The notes beneath the pieces are model-generated. The model ran no database searches, had not been told where the DNA came from, and was given only the letters and a program-made list of their open reading frames with translations. A stretch of DNA of 64,000 nt from DASTBU01 sp035711845 (lineage in GTDB: Bacteria > Acidobacteriota > Vicinamibacteria > Vicinamibacterales > 2-12-FULL-66-21): NCBI GenBank assembly GCA_035711845.1, contig DASTBU010000059.1:129125-193124 (forward strand), read 5' to 3'. Every line of letters starts with the position of its first letter. Positions within the stretch are counted from its first letter, which is position 1. Of the stretch, positions 35,766-45,286 are shown piece by piece. The position numbers were made by a program, and so were the translations under genes.

Positions 35766-38700
35766 TCCTCCTCCATTCCCAGCCGCTTCATCATTTTCGC
35801 GAGCCCCTGACGAGTGACGCCGAGTGCGCGCGCAGCCTTCGCGCGCTGGCCGGCGGCGCGCGCCAGTTCGGCGACGATGAAGCGGCGCTCGAATTCCTCT
35901 CGAGCGGCGCCGAAGGTCGTGGCCGCGGAGGCAGCCGTGCGCGCCACGTGCGCGGGGAGCAGCGACACCGGGACTCGTCCGCGTCTGGGCGCGTGCACGG
36001 CGAGAGAGGCGATCACGTTCTGCAGCTGGCGGACGTTGCCCGGCCAGTCGTATCGCGCGAGCGCCTGGACCGTTTCAGGGGTGAGCCACGCCCGCGAGTC
36101 GACGCGGCGCGCCGCCTCCTCCCAGAAGTGCGCCACGAGCAAGGGAATATCGACGGCACGCTCGCGGAGGGGCGGGACGGCGATTCGCACGACGTCGAGC
36201 CGGAACCGAAGGTCGGCGCGAAACCGGCCGACGCCGACGTCGTCTTCGAGGCATCGGTTCGTTGCCGCAATCACCCTGGCATCGACTCGCCGGGCGAAGT
36301 TCTCGCCGACACGGCGGACCTCGCCATCCTGCAGAACCCGGAGGAGCTTCGCCTGGGCTCTCGGCGAGAGCTCGCCCACCTCGTCGAGGAACAAGGTCCC
36401 GCCGTCGGCCTCCTCGAAGAGGCCGGCCCGCTCGCCCACGGCGCCGGTGAACGCGCCCCGAGCGTGGCCGAACAGCTCGGCCTCGAGCAGATCCTCCGAC
36501 AACGCGGCGCAGTTGACCGCGCAGAGGCGGCGATCGCGGCGCGGGCTCAGGCGGTGGACGGCGCGCGCGACGAGCTCCTTGCCGCTGCCGCTCTCGCCTT
36601 CGATCAGCACCGGAAATGGCGCTCTCGCGGCACGGGTGATTGCCTCGCGAAGCGAGAGGGTCTGTGGACTGGCGCCGATCAGTTCGCGCCACGCCGGCTC
36701 GGTGTCGAGCGCCGCCGGGCGCTCGAGCATGGCGCGGACGGCTGGCGCCATGGCGAGAGCGCCCGTGCGGAGGAGCGCCGAAGCGCTCGCTCGATCCACG
36801 GCTGCCGTCGGCGTCCACCGGCAGGCCAATACCGCGATCGTCTGGCCTCCGCAGCCGACGTGCTGTGCGGCCTCGAGCGGTGCTTCGCTCGAAAAGACCG
36901 CGTCCGATCCCGCATAGGCGAGCGCGCGCTCCACCAAACGCAGATCTCCCGCCCAGGGCCTGCCCGCACGGCCGAGGAGCCGGCGATCGGGCCCTGCGGC
37001 AACGACGAGCACTGCCGCGGCCCGGAGCCTCTCGCACAAGGTTTTTGCCACTGCTGTGACTCCGGCCCCATCGTTCGGCGCACTATAGGCGAGCTCGAGG
37101 AGCTCCTGAAGTTGTTCGATGGCCGAGGACGGCAGCTCACCGCCGTGCACGCGCGGTGATTGGAGCTGGCGTCGAGGATCGTCTTCCAGCTGCCGGAGGA
37201 GCAGCGGCGGGAGGGAGCGGCGCGCCAGGTTTCCGCAAAGTTGTGCGGATGCGCCGGGGGTACTCGAGTGCCGATCGCCGAGCCACGCCAGGATCGTCCG
37301 GAGTCGAAGCGCCTGAAGCGGTGTGTGCGCTGCACTCGCGGCCGCGAGCCCCTGCCGGATGGACGCGCGCGCATGGCGGTCGTCTCCAAGGGCCGCCTGT
37401 GCGAAGGCCATGGCCCGGGCGGCAGCCGCAACCAGGCGCGGCTCTCGATCGTCGACCTCAGCGAGCGCTTCGCCCGCGCACCGTACCGCCGCGCGCAAGT
37501 CTCCCTGGGCCACGCTGATCCGCGTGGACAGGGCGAGGCCCTCTGCACGACAGGGTGATTCGCGATCGAGTACCGGCTCGAGCACGATGGCTGCTTCGTC
37601 CGCACGGAGACTCCAGTAGAGACAGCGCCCGAGTGCGAGCCGCGCGCGATGCTCCAGCCCGATGTCGCGCAGCAAATCCGCAGCCGTCAACGCTCCGCGA
37701 AGGGCGGCTTCGGCCTCGGCAAAGCGGCATTGGTCGGTCCAGGCGACGCCGGTCGCGATCGATCCCCGGATCTCCTGGATCTTGTCGCCCGCGAGCGTCC
37801 GGCAGCGCGCGAAGTGCTCGAGCGCGTCGTCGGTGCGGCCACGATCGCGCAGAATCCAGCCAAGCTGCTCGGCGCACTGCGAAGCCACGAGGCGTTCGCC
37901 CCGACGCTCCAGAACTCTGGTCGCGCGTGTCAGGAGCCGAATTGCGGAGGCATGACGCCCGCGTGCGGCCAGGCGTGCGGCCCGGTGTCCTGCGGAGAGA
38001 ATCGAGCGAGACGGGGGACGGCTGCCGTGCAGGGGTGAATCGGCGTCGTCGATGGAGGTGGTGTCTGGAGCACCAGGCCGATTCGGAACGGACCGTGAAC
38101 GCGTCACGTAGGCAGTCGCGCTCTCGTGGACGACGACCGAAGCGGGCTGGTGCTCGGGAAACGGGCTCGCGCCGAGCTGCAACAGGAACTGTCCCGGATT
38201 GCCCTCCGCACTGCGGGCGGCCGCAACCACGCTGGAGCGGTCCGGGCCGCAGTCGGGATCCAGGTAGACCATCGAGATCATTGCCGTTACTCCCATCGGT
38301 TCGAGACGTAAGGTCTCAGCTGCTGCGGCCGGCGCGCGACTGAAGCGAACCAGGACGTGCCTGCGGGCGCTCTGGAGCCCGAGCGTCGCGGCCAGTGCAG
38401 CCGCGGTCTGCTCGACATCGCGAGGCGTGTCGGGATCGAGCAGCACACACACGTGACGCTCGCCGAGCCGCCGGACGATCTGCGGCGCGCTCGCAATCAA
38501 GCTCGCGGCGACCGGGATGTAGCCCTGAAGCCGCGCACTGCGTGCCACGTGCGCCCGGAGCGTTCGAAGCCCCGACCCGTGCTGCCCCAACACGGTCAGC
38601 GCCACGACTCCACCCGGCGCGACATCCGCGAGGACCTCGTCGAGCGTTTCGATCGCACGCCGCGGCTGAAGCATGATGCCGAGCGGCCGCCGTCGCGGCG

Positions 38701-39058
38701 CTCCGCGAGCTGCGCAGATCTGCCGGAGGGCGAGGGCAGCCACGTCGCGACTCAGATGCAGGGCGTTCGCTTCGAGGAAGCGGACGAGGTGCCTCAGAAT
38801 GCCCGCGCCGCGCGCGGGCACCGGTGGAGCCACGCAATAGGCCTCGAATGTTCTGCCGGCGTCGGCGAAGCCGTAGTCCACGAGCTGATTCAGCAGCGGA
38901 TGCCGCATGCGTGCGAGCGTTGCACACCAGTCGCTCCACACGAGGCGGTCGATTTCCGAGCCGGCCTCCGCCCTCCTGAGACGAACGGCGGCTCCGCTGG
39001 CCAGATCGATCCACGTCGTGCCCCACGGCAGGAAACGATCGGCGAGCAGTTCCGACAT
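35744..39058 (-). CDS. large sigma-54-dependent transcriptional activator with kinase-like, TPR and GAF-like regions
   Basis: 1104 residues. Residues ~1-110 resemble a degenerate protein-kinase N-lobe (WIDLASGAAVRLRRAE, RHPLLNQLVDYGFAD). A P-loop-like GQHGSGLRT follows at 158-166 without the Walker lysine. Helical TPR-type repeats cover about 340-620 (SAIRLLTRATRVLERRGERL), then a GAF-like region (about 650-790). The AAA+ sigma-54 domain has Walker A GESGSGKE (821-828), GAFTGA (868-873) and Walker B GGTLFLDEVGELS; the C-terminus is a Fis-type helix-turn-helix (RAKAARALGVTRQGLAKMMK). All residues needed to activate sigma-54 polymerase are present. The target is unknown; the dpp permeases just downstream are candidates. 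Its last codons are in a heptad array. Confidence 0.9.
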   Translation of the reverse strand: MSELLADRFLPWGTTWIDLASGAAVRLRRAEAGSEIDRLVWSDWCATLARMRHPLLNQLVDYGFADAGRTFEAYCVAPPVPARGAGILRHLVRFLEANALHLSRDVAALALRQICAARGAPRRRPLGIMLQPRRAIETLDEVLADVAPGGVVALTVLGQHGSGLRTLRAHVARSARLQGYIPVAASLIASAPQIVRRLGERHVCVLLDPDTPRDVEQTAAALAATLGLQSARRHVLVRFSRAPAAAAETLRLEPMGVTAMISMVYLDPDCGPDRSSVVAAARSAEGNPGQFLLQLGASPFPEHQPASVVVHESATAYVTRSRSVPNRPGAPDTTSIDDADSPLHGSRPPSRSILSAGHRAARLAARGRHASAIRLLTRATRVLERRGERLVASQCAEQLGWILRDRGRTDDALEHFARCRTLAGDKIQEIRGSIATGVAWTDQCRFAEAEAALRGALTAADLLRDIGLEHRARLALGRCLYWSLRADEAAIVLEPVLDRESPCRAEGLALSTRISVAQGDLRAAVRCAGEALAEVDDREPRLVAAAARAMAFAQAALGDDRHARASIRQGLAAASAAHTPLQALRLRTILAWLGDRHSSTPGASAQLCGNLARRSLPPLLLRQLEDDPRRQLQSPRVHGGELPSSAIEQLQELLELAYSAPNDGAGVTAVAKTLCERLRAAAVLVVAAGPDRRLLGRAGRPWAGDLRLVERALAYAGSDAVFSSEAPLEAAQHVGCGGQTIAVLACRWTPTAAVDRASASALLRTGALAMAPAVRAMLERPAALDTEPAWRELIGASPQTLSLREAITRAARAPFPVLIEGESGSGKELVARAVHRLSPRRDRRLCAVNCAALSEDLLEAELFGHARGAFTGAVGERAGLFEEADGGTLFLDEVGELSPRAQAKLLRVLQDGEVRRVGENFARRVDARVIAATNRCLEDDVGVGRFRADLRFRLDVVRIAVPPLRERAVDIPLLVAHFWEEAARRVDSRAWLTPETVQALARYDWPGNVRQLQNVIASLAVHAPRRGRVPVSLLPAHVARTAASAATTFGAAREEFERRFIVAELARAAGQRAKAARALGVTRQGLAKMMKRLGMEEERLKAEG

Positions 39059-39232
39059 CGCTCTCTCGCGATCGCGCCGTGCAAGATGACCGCCCGGCGC
39101 GCGGCCTCAGGATTTCCGAAGAAAATCACGGGGGCGCTTCCCTCCTGCTGCAGAAACTTCGCCCCCCCTGCCGCTGGCACGGTGCGTTTTCTCACCCTCT
39201 ACCCTGCCACCCATCACAAGGACATTCTTGGA

Positions 39233-39278
39233 CTGAACCCTGAACCCTGAACCTCCTGAGCCCCTGAACCCCTGAACC
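39233..39278. repeat. heptad array with CTGAACC units upstream of aroC
   Basis: CTGAACC three times in direct succession (39233-39253), then CTGAGCC and CTGAACC units with one- or two-base gaps to 39278. The rest of the 39059-39299 spacer shows only this array and the aroC -10 box; nothing else is evident. Confidence 0.8.
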
Positions 39279-39283
39279 TCGTA

Positions 39284-39289
39284 TACAAT
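39284..39289 (+). promoter_or_regulatory. -10 box for aroC
   Basis: TACAAT (within TATACAAT) lies 10 bases before the aroC ATG at 39300, immediately after the heptad array. The 5' leader would be only a few bases. Confidence 0.45.
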
Positions 39290-39299
39290 TTCTGCCTCC

Positions 39300-40505
39300 A
39301 TGGTGCGTTTTCTCACCGCCGGCGAGTCGCACGGCCGCGCGCTCGTCGTGATCCTCGAAGGCATTCCCGCGGGGCTTCCGATCGATCTCGACGTCATCAC
39401 TCGCGACCTCCGGCGCCGTCAGGGCGGATACGGACGCGGGCGCCGCATGGCGATCGAGTCGGACCGGGCCGAGGTCCTCTCCGGCGTCCGTGGTGGCGAA
39501 ACGATTGGCGGGCCGATTGCGATGCTCATCGAGAATCGTGACTGGCCGAACTGGCAGCAGACCATGCACGTTTCCCGCGATGTGCCGGCGGAGGCGACCG
39601 GAGCGCGACGGCCGCCGGTGACACGCCCGCGGCCCGGCCACGCCGATCTCGCGGGCCTCGCCAAGTACGACCGCCGTGACATCCGGGACGTGCTCGAGCG
39701 CGCGAGCGCGCGGGAGACCGCCGCACGCGTGGCCGCCGGCGCCGTTGCGCGGCAGTTGTTGTCAGCAGTGGCCGCTGTCCGCATCGCCAGCCATGTGTTT
39801 GCCCTGGGGCCTGTGAGGCTGCCCGAACACCTGACGGTGGCGTTCGAGGCCGCCGCCGCGCTGCCGGAGGACTCGCCGCTCCGCTGCGTCGATCTGCAGG
39901 TCGAGCGGCGGATGATCGAAGAGGTCGATCGCGCCAGGGAGGCAGGCGACACGATCGGCGGCGCATTCGAGATCATTGCGAGCGGTGTTCCAGTCGGTTT
40001 GGGGAGTTACGTCCAGTGGGACAGGAAGCTCGACGGACGTCTCGCCCAGGCGTTGATGTCGATCCCCGCAATCAAGGCGGTTGGCATGGGGCTTGGCCCC
40101 GACGTCGCCGAGCGTCCCGGTTCGCTCGTTCACGACGAAATCGTTCGCGCTGCCACGGGCGCAAGTCCGACGGGTCTGGCCCGGCCGTCCAACAACGCCG
40201 GGGGGCTCGAGGGCGGGGTCACCAATGGCGAGCCGCTCCGGGTGTCGGCCTGGATGAAGCCAATTTCCACGCTGATGAAGCCTCTCAGGTCCGTCGACCT
40301 GGAGACCATGGAAGCGGCCCCGGCGGCCATCGAGCGAAGCGACGTCTGCGCCGTGCCGGCCGCCGCGGTGGTCGGCGAAGCCATGGTGGCCATCGTCCTC
40401 GCCGACGCGCTCACCGAACGGTTTGGCGGCGACTCTGTAACCGCCATGGGGCGCGCGCTTGCCGCCAGCGACGCGGATCTGCGCGCACGTTTTCAACCCC
40501 GATGA
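39300..40505 (+). CDS. aroC: chorismate synthase
   Basis: Last step of the common aromatic pathway, removing phosphate from EPSP with reduced FMN. The N-terminal signature ESHGRALVVILEGIPAG, the basic segment RRRQGGYGRGRRM, GSYVQWDRKLDGRLAQALMS, IPAIKAVGMG and the C-terminal RSDVCAVPAAAVVGEAM are all present. Length 401, as for the longer Gram-positive-like class. It is separate from the main aro-trp cluster and heads a different operon: its stop overlaps def (ATGA), so chorismate synthesis is tied here to translation-initiation genes. Confidence 0.95.
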   Translation: MVRFLTAGESHGRALVVILEGIPAGLPIDLDVITRDLRRRQGGYGRGRRMAIESDRAEVLSGVRGGETIGGPIAMLIENRDWPNWQQTMHVSRDVPAEATGARRPPVTRPRPGHADLAGLAKYDRRDIRDVLERASARETAARVAAGAVARQLLSAVAAVRIASHVFALGPVRLPEHLTVAFEAAAALPEDSPLRCVDLQVERRMIEEVDRAREAGDTIGGAFEIIASGVPVGLGSYVQWDRKLDGRLAQALMSIPAIKAVGMGLGPDVAERPGSLVHDEIVRAATGASPTGLARPSNNAGGLEGGVTNGEPLRVSAWMKPISTLMKPLRSVDLETMEAAPAAIERSDVCAVPAAAVVGEAMVAIVLADALTERFGGDSVTAMGRALAASDADLRARFQPR

Positions 40506-41011
40506 TTCGGCCGATCCTCAAGTACAGCGACTCGCAGCTCCACCAGACGGCCCAGGACGTGACGACGTTCGACGACAGCCTGCAGGTACTGATCGACGAC
40601 ATGATCGAAACGATGTATGCGGCGCCCGGCGTGGGGCTCGCGGCCACGCAGGTTGGTGTCCCGCTGCGGATCTTCGTGATCGACACGTCGGTTGGCCGGG
40701 ATCCCAAGGGGCTGATCGTGATGGTGAACCCCACGGTCGTCGAACGCGAAGGGATGCAGCTCGAAGATGAGGGCTGTCTGAGCGTACCCGGCTTCAATGC
40801 AACGGTCGTGCGGCCGGCACGGGCAGTCGTGAGCGGCCTCGACCGTCACGGGGAGGCGCAGACGATCGAGGGAACCCAGCTGCTCGCCCGCGCATTCCAG
40901 CACGAGATGGATCATCTCGACGGGCTCGTGTTCGTCGATCGGCTGCGCGGCATCAAGCGGGATCTGATCGTGCGCCGGATTGCCAAGCTCAAGCGCTCGG
41001 GTAAATGGTGA
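40502..41011 (+). CDS. def: peptide deformylase
   Basis: Removes the formyl group from nascent proteins. The three metal/active-site motifs are present: GVGLAATQVG, EGCLSVPG (metal cysteine) and QHEMDHLDG (HExxH). Length 169. It overlaps aroC by four bases and fmt by seven. With Fmt it forms the formylation/deformylation cycle. Confidence 0.96.
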   Translation: MIRPILKYSDSQLHQTAQDVTTFDDSLQVLIDDMIETMYAAPGVGLAATQVGVPLRIFVIDTSVGRDPKGLIVMVNPTVVEREGMQLEDEGCLSVPGFNATVVRPARAVVSGLDRHGEAQTIEGTQLLARAFQHEMDHLDGLVFVDRLRGIKRDLIVRRIAKLKRSGKW

Positions 41012-41955
41012 GCGCTCCGCTACGAATCATTTATTTCGGTACGCCGGAGTTTGCGATCCCGTCGCTGCGACGGCTGATCGCGTCCGGCCATCACGTGGTG
41101 TCGGTAGTGTCGCAGCCGGATCGGCCGCGAGGCCGGGGCCATCACCTCGCGCCGACGCCGACCAAGGCGCTGGCGCAGGAGCACGGCCTCCCGGTGCTCC
41201 AGCCAGAGAAGGTCAGAGACGAGGCGTTTCTCGAGTCGATTCGCGCGCTGCGGCCCGACCTGGGCGTGGTGGCCGCCTACGGCAGGCTGCTGCCGGAATC
41301 GCTCCTGCAGATTCCGCGTCTGGGCATGATCAACGTGCACGCTTCCCTGCTGCCGCGGTGGCGCGGCGCGGCGCCGGTGCACCGTGCCGTGATCGCCGGC
41401 GACACCGACACAGGGGTGACGATCATGCGCGTCGTCAAAGAACTGGATGCGGGCCCGATGTTCGCGTCGCTGAGACGGCCCATTGGTCCCGAGGAAACGA
41501 GCCCTGAGGTGGAACGCGCGCTCGCAGAACTCGGCGCCGCGCTGCTCGTCGACGTGGTCGACCGGATGGCCGATGGCCGCGCCACCGAAATGCCGCAGGA
41601 CGAGCGCCGGGTCACGCTCGCGCCGAAGATTACCCGGGACGAAGGCATGCTCGACTGGAACCTGCCTGCGGTCCGGATTCACAACCTGGTTCGGGGATTG
41701 CAGCCCTGGCCGCTGGTCTCCTCGCGAATCTCCGGCGGTCGGACGCTCCTGCACCGGACCGCGGTCCTCGAGGAGCGCACGACGGCCTCCGCAGGCACCG
41801 TCGTTCGCGCCGAAGGGGATCGCCTGGATGTCGCAACCGGCGGTGGCGGCGTTCTGAGGCTCGTGGCGGTGCAGCCCGAGGGCCGGCGGGTCATGTCCGC
41901 TCGCGAGTTCCTCGCGGGACACAGGATCGCTCCAGGTCTGACGCTCGACTCCTGA
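41005..41955 (+). CDS. fmt: methionyl-tRNA formyltransferase
   Basis: Formylates initiator Met-tRNA using 10-formyl-THF. The N-terminus RIIYFGTPEFAIPSL and the catalytic segment INVHASLLPRWRGAAPVHRA (Asn/His) with GVTIM are diagnostic; the C-terminal OB-like domain follows from about residue 205. Length 316. The ATG at 41005 overlaps def by seven bases; a GTG at 41008, overlapping the def stop, is an equally good alternative. Confidence 0.95.
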   Translation: MVSAPLRIIYFGTPEFAIPSLRRLIASGHHVVSVVSQPDRPRGRGHHLAPTPTKALAQEHGLPVLQPEKVRDEAFLESIRALRPDLGVVAAYGRLLPESLLQIPRLGMINVHASLLPRWRGAAPVHRAVIAGDTDTGVTIMRVVKELDAGPMFASLRRPIGPEETSPEVERALAELGAALLVDVVDRMADGRATEMPQDERRVTLAPKITRDEGMLDWNLPAVRIHNLVRGLQPWPLVSSRISGGRTLLHRTAVLEERTTASAGTVVRAEGDRLDVATGGGGVLRLVAVQPEGRRVMSAREFLAGHRIAPGLTLDS

Positions 41956-43313
41956 TGATTGGCCCCGCACGGGTGGCCGCGTACGAGACGCTGCTCGCCG
42001 TCGAGAACGGGCGCGCCGACCTTCCCCATGCGCTCGCCCACGCACGACAGTCGCTGGAGGACGAGCGGGACCGTGCGCTGGCGGGAGAGATCGTCAACGG
42101 GACCCTGAGGTGGCAGGGCGCGTTCGATCACATCGTCGAGCAGTTCACCCGGCGTCCTGCCGGGCGGATGGACGCCGAAGTGCTCGTCGTCGTGCGGCTG
42201 ACGATGTTCCAGTTGCTGCATCTGGATCGCGTGCCGGCGTCCGCGGCGGTGAACGACGCGGTCAGCCTGACGCGCCGCGCGGGCAAACGAAGTGCGGCGC
42301 CGCTGGTCAACGCGGTGCTTCGGCGCGTCAGCCGGGAACGGAATCGGCTGCCGCTGCCGCCGCGGCCGGGGTCCGACGCGGACCGGGAGGCGGCGCTCGA
42401 TTACCTCTCTATCACGCTGTCGCATCCGCGCTGGCTCGTGGCGCGATGGCTCGATCGATACGGCTTCGATCGGGCGGCGTCGTGGGCCGCGTTCAACAAC
42501 ACGCCGGCGGCGCTGACCTTGCGCGCGAACCGGCTGCGAATCACCGCGGCAGGATTGGCGGCCGCGCTCGCCGATCTGGACGTCGAGACGCAACCCGCAC
42601 ATCTGGCGCCCGACGGCCTCATCGTCGCGCGCGGCAATCCGCTGCTGACCGCGCTGGCGGGTCAGGGCCTCTTCGTGGTCCAGGAGGAAGCCTCGCAGCT
42701 CGTGCCGTTCATGACGGGAGTGCGGCCCGGCGAACGGGTGCTCGATGCCTGCGCCTCGCCTGGCGGCAAGACCATCGCGATGGCGGGGATGATGGAGGAT
42801 CGCGGGCTGATCGCCGCCTGCGACGTGCGGCGCCCGCGGGTCGAGTTGCTGATCCAAACCGTGGCGGCCTCCGGCGCTCGTTGCATCCACATCCTCCAGG
42901 CGGACGCCTCGTCGCCGCTGCCGTTCGGGCGCGTGTTCGACTGCGTTCTGCTGGACGCGCCCTGTTCCGGGCTGGGGACCGTGCGACGCGACCCGGATGT
43001 GAAGTGGCGTCGGCGGGAGTCGGACTTCGTCCAGCTGAGCCGGCTCCAGTTGGAGATGCTGCGACAGACGGCTGCGGTGTTGAAGCCCGGCGGGCGGTTG
43101 ATCTATTCGACCTGCTCGAGCGAACCCGAAGAGAACGAGGATGTCGTCCGGGCGTTTGCCGCGGTGAGCGGCATGGAGCCGGCCGCTCCGCCCAGGTTGC
43201 CCCCCGGGATGGGGCCTCTGGTCAATGACATGGGCCACCTGCGCACGTATCCGTTCCGTGACGGGGTTGAAGCGTTCTTCGCGGCGATTCTCCGATCTGG
43301 CGTCAGGTCTTGA
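41955..43313 (+). CDS. rsmB: 16S rRNA (cytosine-967-C5)-methyltransferase
   Basis: The N-terminal ~150 residues are a NusB-like helical RNA-binding domain (VAAYETLLAVENGRADL, VRLTMFQLLHLDRVP). The C-terminal Rossmann-fold methyltransferase shows LDACASPGGKTIAMAG, LLDAPCSGLGTVRRDPDVKW (one catalytic cysteine) and LIYSTCSSEPEENE (second cysteine). Length 452. The gene overlaps fmt by one base. Assignment to RsmB rather than another m5C enzyme rests on the NusB domain and fmt linkage. Confidence 0.93.
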   Translation: MIGPARVAAYETLLAVENGRADLPHALAHARQSLEDERDRALAGEIVNGTLRWQGAFDHIVEQFTRRPAGRMDAEVLVVVRLTMFQLLHLDRVPASAAVNDAVSLTRRAGKRSAAPLVNAVLRRVSRERNRLPLPPRPGSDADREAALDYLSITLSHPRWLVARWLDRYGFDRAASWAAFNNTPAALTLRANRLRITAAGLAAALADLDVETQPAHLAPDGLIVARGNPLLTALAGQGLFVVQEEASQLVPFMTGVRPGERVLDACASPGGKTIAMAGMMEDRGLIAACDVRRPRVELLIQTVAASGARCIHILQADASSPLPFGRVFDCVLLDAPCSGLGTVRRDPDVKWRRRESDFVQLSRLQLEMLRQTAAVLKPGGRLIYSTCSSEPEENEDVVRAFAAVSGMEPAAPPRLPPGMGPLVNDMGHLRTYPFRDGVEAFFAAILRSGVRS

Positions 43314-43457
43314 TTTGCGCATCATCCGGCTGATCCGGCCCGAGCGATACGACAACAGCTCTCGTGCCCGTCGCGGGCCGAACCGGCTGTTTGTCCCGGG
43401 ACTTCGGAGCAGACCCCCCGGGAGTGCGCCGGCGGTCGGTGATAAACTTGCGTATTC

Positions 43458-44180
43458 ATGGCTTTTAGGACGCGCGTGTGGAGCGCCGGCAAGCTGCTCA
43501 TGCTCGCGGGCGCCCTCCTGCTGACCTACGTGCTCTTTGCGGGCGCCGCGATGCGGATAGCGCTCAGGGCCCGCGAGGTCACCGTTCCGCAGTTGGCGGG
43601 CAAGACGGTGAACGAGGCCTCGGCGCTTCTGGCTGATTCGGGGTTGAGCCTGAAGGTCGAAGAGGGACGCCGCCTGGACGCGAAAGTCCCTGCAGGACAG
43701 GTGGTCGAGCAGGAACCCGCGGCCGGGCTGAGCACCAGGCGCGAGCGGAGCGTCAAGGTGTGGATCAGCGCGGGACCACGGTCGACCCTCGTGCCGACGC
43801 TCGTTGGGGAATCGGAGCGGCTGGCACAGATGCGCGTGCAGCAGGAGGGCTTCGCCGTGCGGGCCCTGGCCGAGATCCGATCCTCCGAATATCCGGTCGG
43901 GACGGTCGTGGCGCAGAATCCTCCGCCCAAGAGCACATCGACCGAGGTGGCGATGCTCGTGAATCGAGGTGAACGGGGTGCAACCTACGTCATGCCGGAT
44001 TTGATCGGCGTCAACGGCGACCGCGCGGCCGACCTGCTGCGGGCACGGGGGTTCCGCGTGGCGGTCGTCGGGGATCACCCGTATCCGGGTGTGCCGGCCG
44101 GTGTCATCCTGCGGCAGAACCCGCAGGCGGGGTTCCAGATCGCGCCAGGAGAAGCCATTTCCATCGAGGTCAGCCGTTGA
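43458..44180 (+). CDS. membrane-anchored protein with three PASTA domains
   Basis: 240 residues. One N-terminal membrane span (about 12-33, LLMLAGALLLTYVLFAGAA) then three PASTA repeats of ~65 residues beginning VTVPQLAGKTVNEASALLAD, VPTLVGESERLAQMRV and VMPDLIGVNGDRAADLLRA. PASTA domains bind peptidoglycan fragments and usually follow a Ser/Thr kinase or a penicillin-binding protein; here there is no kinase or PBP domain, so this is a stand-alone sensor or scaffold. The stop overlaps the rpe start (TTGA). It is separated from rsmB by 144 bases without other features. Confidence 0.88.
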   Translation: MAFRTRVWSAGKLLMLAGALLLTYVLFAGAAMRIALRAREVTVPQLAGKTVNEASALLADSGLSLKVEEGRRLDAKVPAGQVVEQEPAAGLSTRRERSVKVWISAGPRSTLVPTLVGESERLAQMRVQQEGFAVRALAEIRSSEYPVGTVVAQNPPPKSTSTEVAMLVNRGERGATYVMPDLIGVNGDRAADLLRARGFRVAVVGDHPYPGVPAGVILRQNPQAGFQIAPGEAISIEVSR

Positions 44181-44851
44181 ACGTCCTGATCGCCCCTTCA
44201 CTGCTCGCCGCCGATTTTGCGGCCCTCGGACGGGACATCGAGGCCGCCGAGCGTGGCGGCGCCGATTTTCTCCACATCGACGTGATGGACGGGCATTTCG
44301 TGCCGAACCTCACGATGGGCCCGCCCGTGGTGAAGTCCATTCGTCGCGTGGCCAAGGTCCCCCTTGATGTCCACCTGATGATCGAGGAGCCGGATCGCTA
44401 CATAGAAGCGTTCGCGGAGTCAGGAGCGGCGATGATCTCGGTGCACGTGGAAGTGCTGCCTCATCTGCACCGGACGATTCACTTCATCAAGAGTCTGGGC
44501 ATCAGGGCGGGGGTGGCGATCAACCCCTCTACCCCGGTGGTCGCGCTGGAGGAGGTCGCCGCCGACGTCGATCACGTGCTGGTGATGTCGGTCAACCCCG
44601 GCTTCGGCGGCCAGACTTTCATCCCCCGCAGCGAGTCTAAGATCAGAGCGGTGCGACAGTTGCTCGGCGCCGCGGGAAACCGGGCGCACATCGAGGTGGA
44701 CGGGGGTGTGGACGCCTCGAACGCTGCGCGGCTCGTGGCCGCCGGTGCGACCATCCTGGTGGCGGGTGTCGCGATCTTCGGCGCCGCCGATCCCGAGCGC
44801 GCCACCCGCGAGCTGCGCGAGGCCGCACTGGCCCCCGTGCAGCGCGTCTGA
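44177..44851 (+). CDS. rpe: ribulose-phosphate 3-epimerase
   Basis: Interconverts ribulose 5-phosphate and xylulose 5-phosphate in the pentose-phosphate pathway, which also supplies erythrose 4-phosphate for aroF. Family motifs: IAPSLLAADFAALG, HIDVMDGHFVPNLTMGP, DVHLMIEEPDRYI, MSVNPGFGGQTFIP and EVDGGV. Length 224. The start is a TTG at 44177 overlapping the PASTA gene stop; no ATG lies between it and the conserved N-terminus, so TTG must be used. Confidence 0.95.
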   Translation: MNVLIAPSLLAADFAALGRDIEAAERGGADFLHIDVMDGHFVPNLTMGPPVVKSIRRVAKVPLDVHLMIEEPDRYIEAFAESGAAMISVHVEVLPHLHRTIHFIKSLGIRAGVAINPSTPVVALEEVAADVDHVLVMSVNPGFGGQTFIPRSESKIRAVRQLLGAAGNRAHIEVDGGVDASNAARLVAAGATILVAGVAIFGAADPERATRELREAALAPVQRV

Positions 44852-45286
44852 ATGAGAGTCGACATCACCGCGAATCCATCCACCCGCTCGTCTCCGGTAT
44901 CCCGCTCGGTCGTGCGCGTTCGCTACGCGGAAACCGACAAGATGGGGGTGGTCTATTACGCGAACTACCTCGTCTGGTTCGAGGTGGCGCGCGCGGACCT
45001 GCTCCGGAGCCTCGGATGGACCTACCGGGAAATGGAGCATTCGGGCGTGTCGCTGCCGGTCATCGAAGCCCACTGCGAGTATCACCGCCCCGCCCGGTAT
45101 GACGACGAGTTGGAGATTCACGCATCGGGACGGCTGCTGTCGCCCGTGCGGATGGAGTTTACTTACCAGGTGCGACGCATCGCCGATGATCTGGTGGCGG
45201 CAACGGGCAGGACGGTACACGCCGCGCTCGACAGCACCGGCCGCCCTTGCCGGCTCCCTGCCCGTATCCGGGAGGTGTTCGCGTGA
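44852..45286 (+). CDS. acyl-CoA thioesterase, YbgC/4HBT hotdog family
   Basis: 144 residues with the hotdog-fold signature RYAETDKMGVVYYANYLVWF, containing the catalytic Asp. The order beside Tol-Pal type genes known for ybgC is not seen; instead it follows rpe with no gap and overlaps the epimerase gene by four bases. Likely hydrolyses short acyl-CoA or acyl-carrier substrates; the exact acyl chain cannot be told. An N-terminal extension of ~17 residues precedes the conserved core. Confidence 0.88.
   Translation: MRVDITANPSTRSSPVSRSVVRVRYAETDKMGVVYYANYLVWFEVARADLLRSLGWTYREMEHSGVSLPVIEAHCEYHRPARYDDELEIHASGRLLSPVRMEFTYQVRRIADDLVAATGRTVHAALDSTGRPCRLPARIREVFA

Noticed and set aside
43314..43457. 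Small gene between rsmB and the PASTA protein
   Set aside because: 144 bases with no start signal and no protein-like frame.
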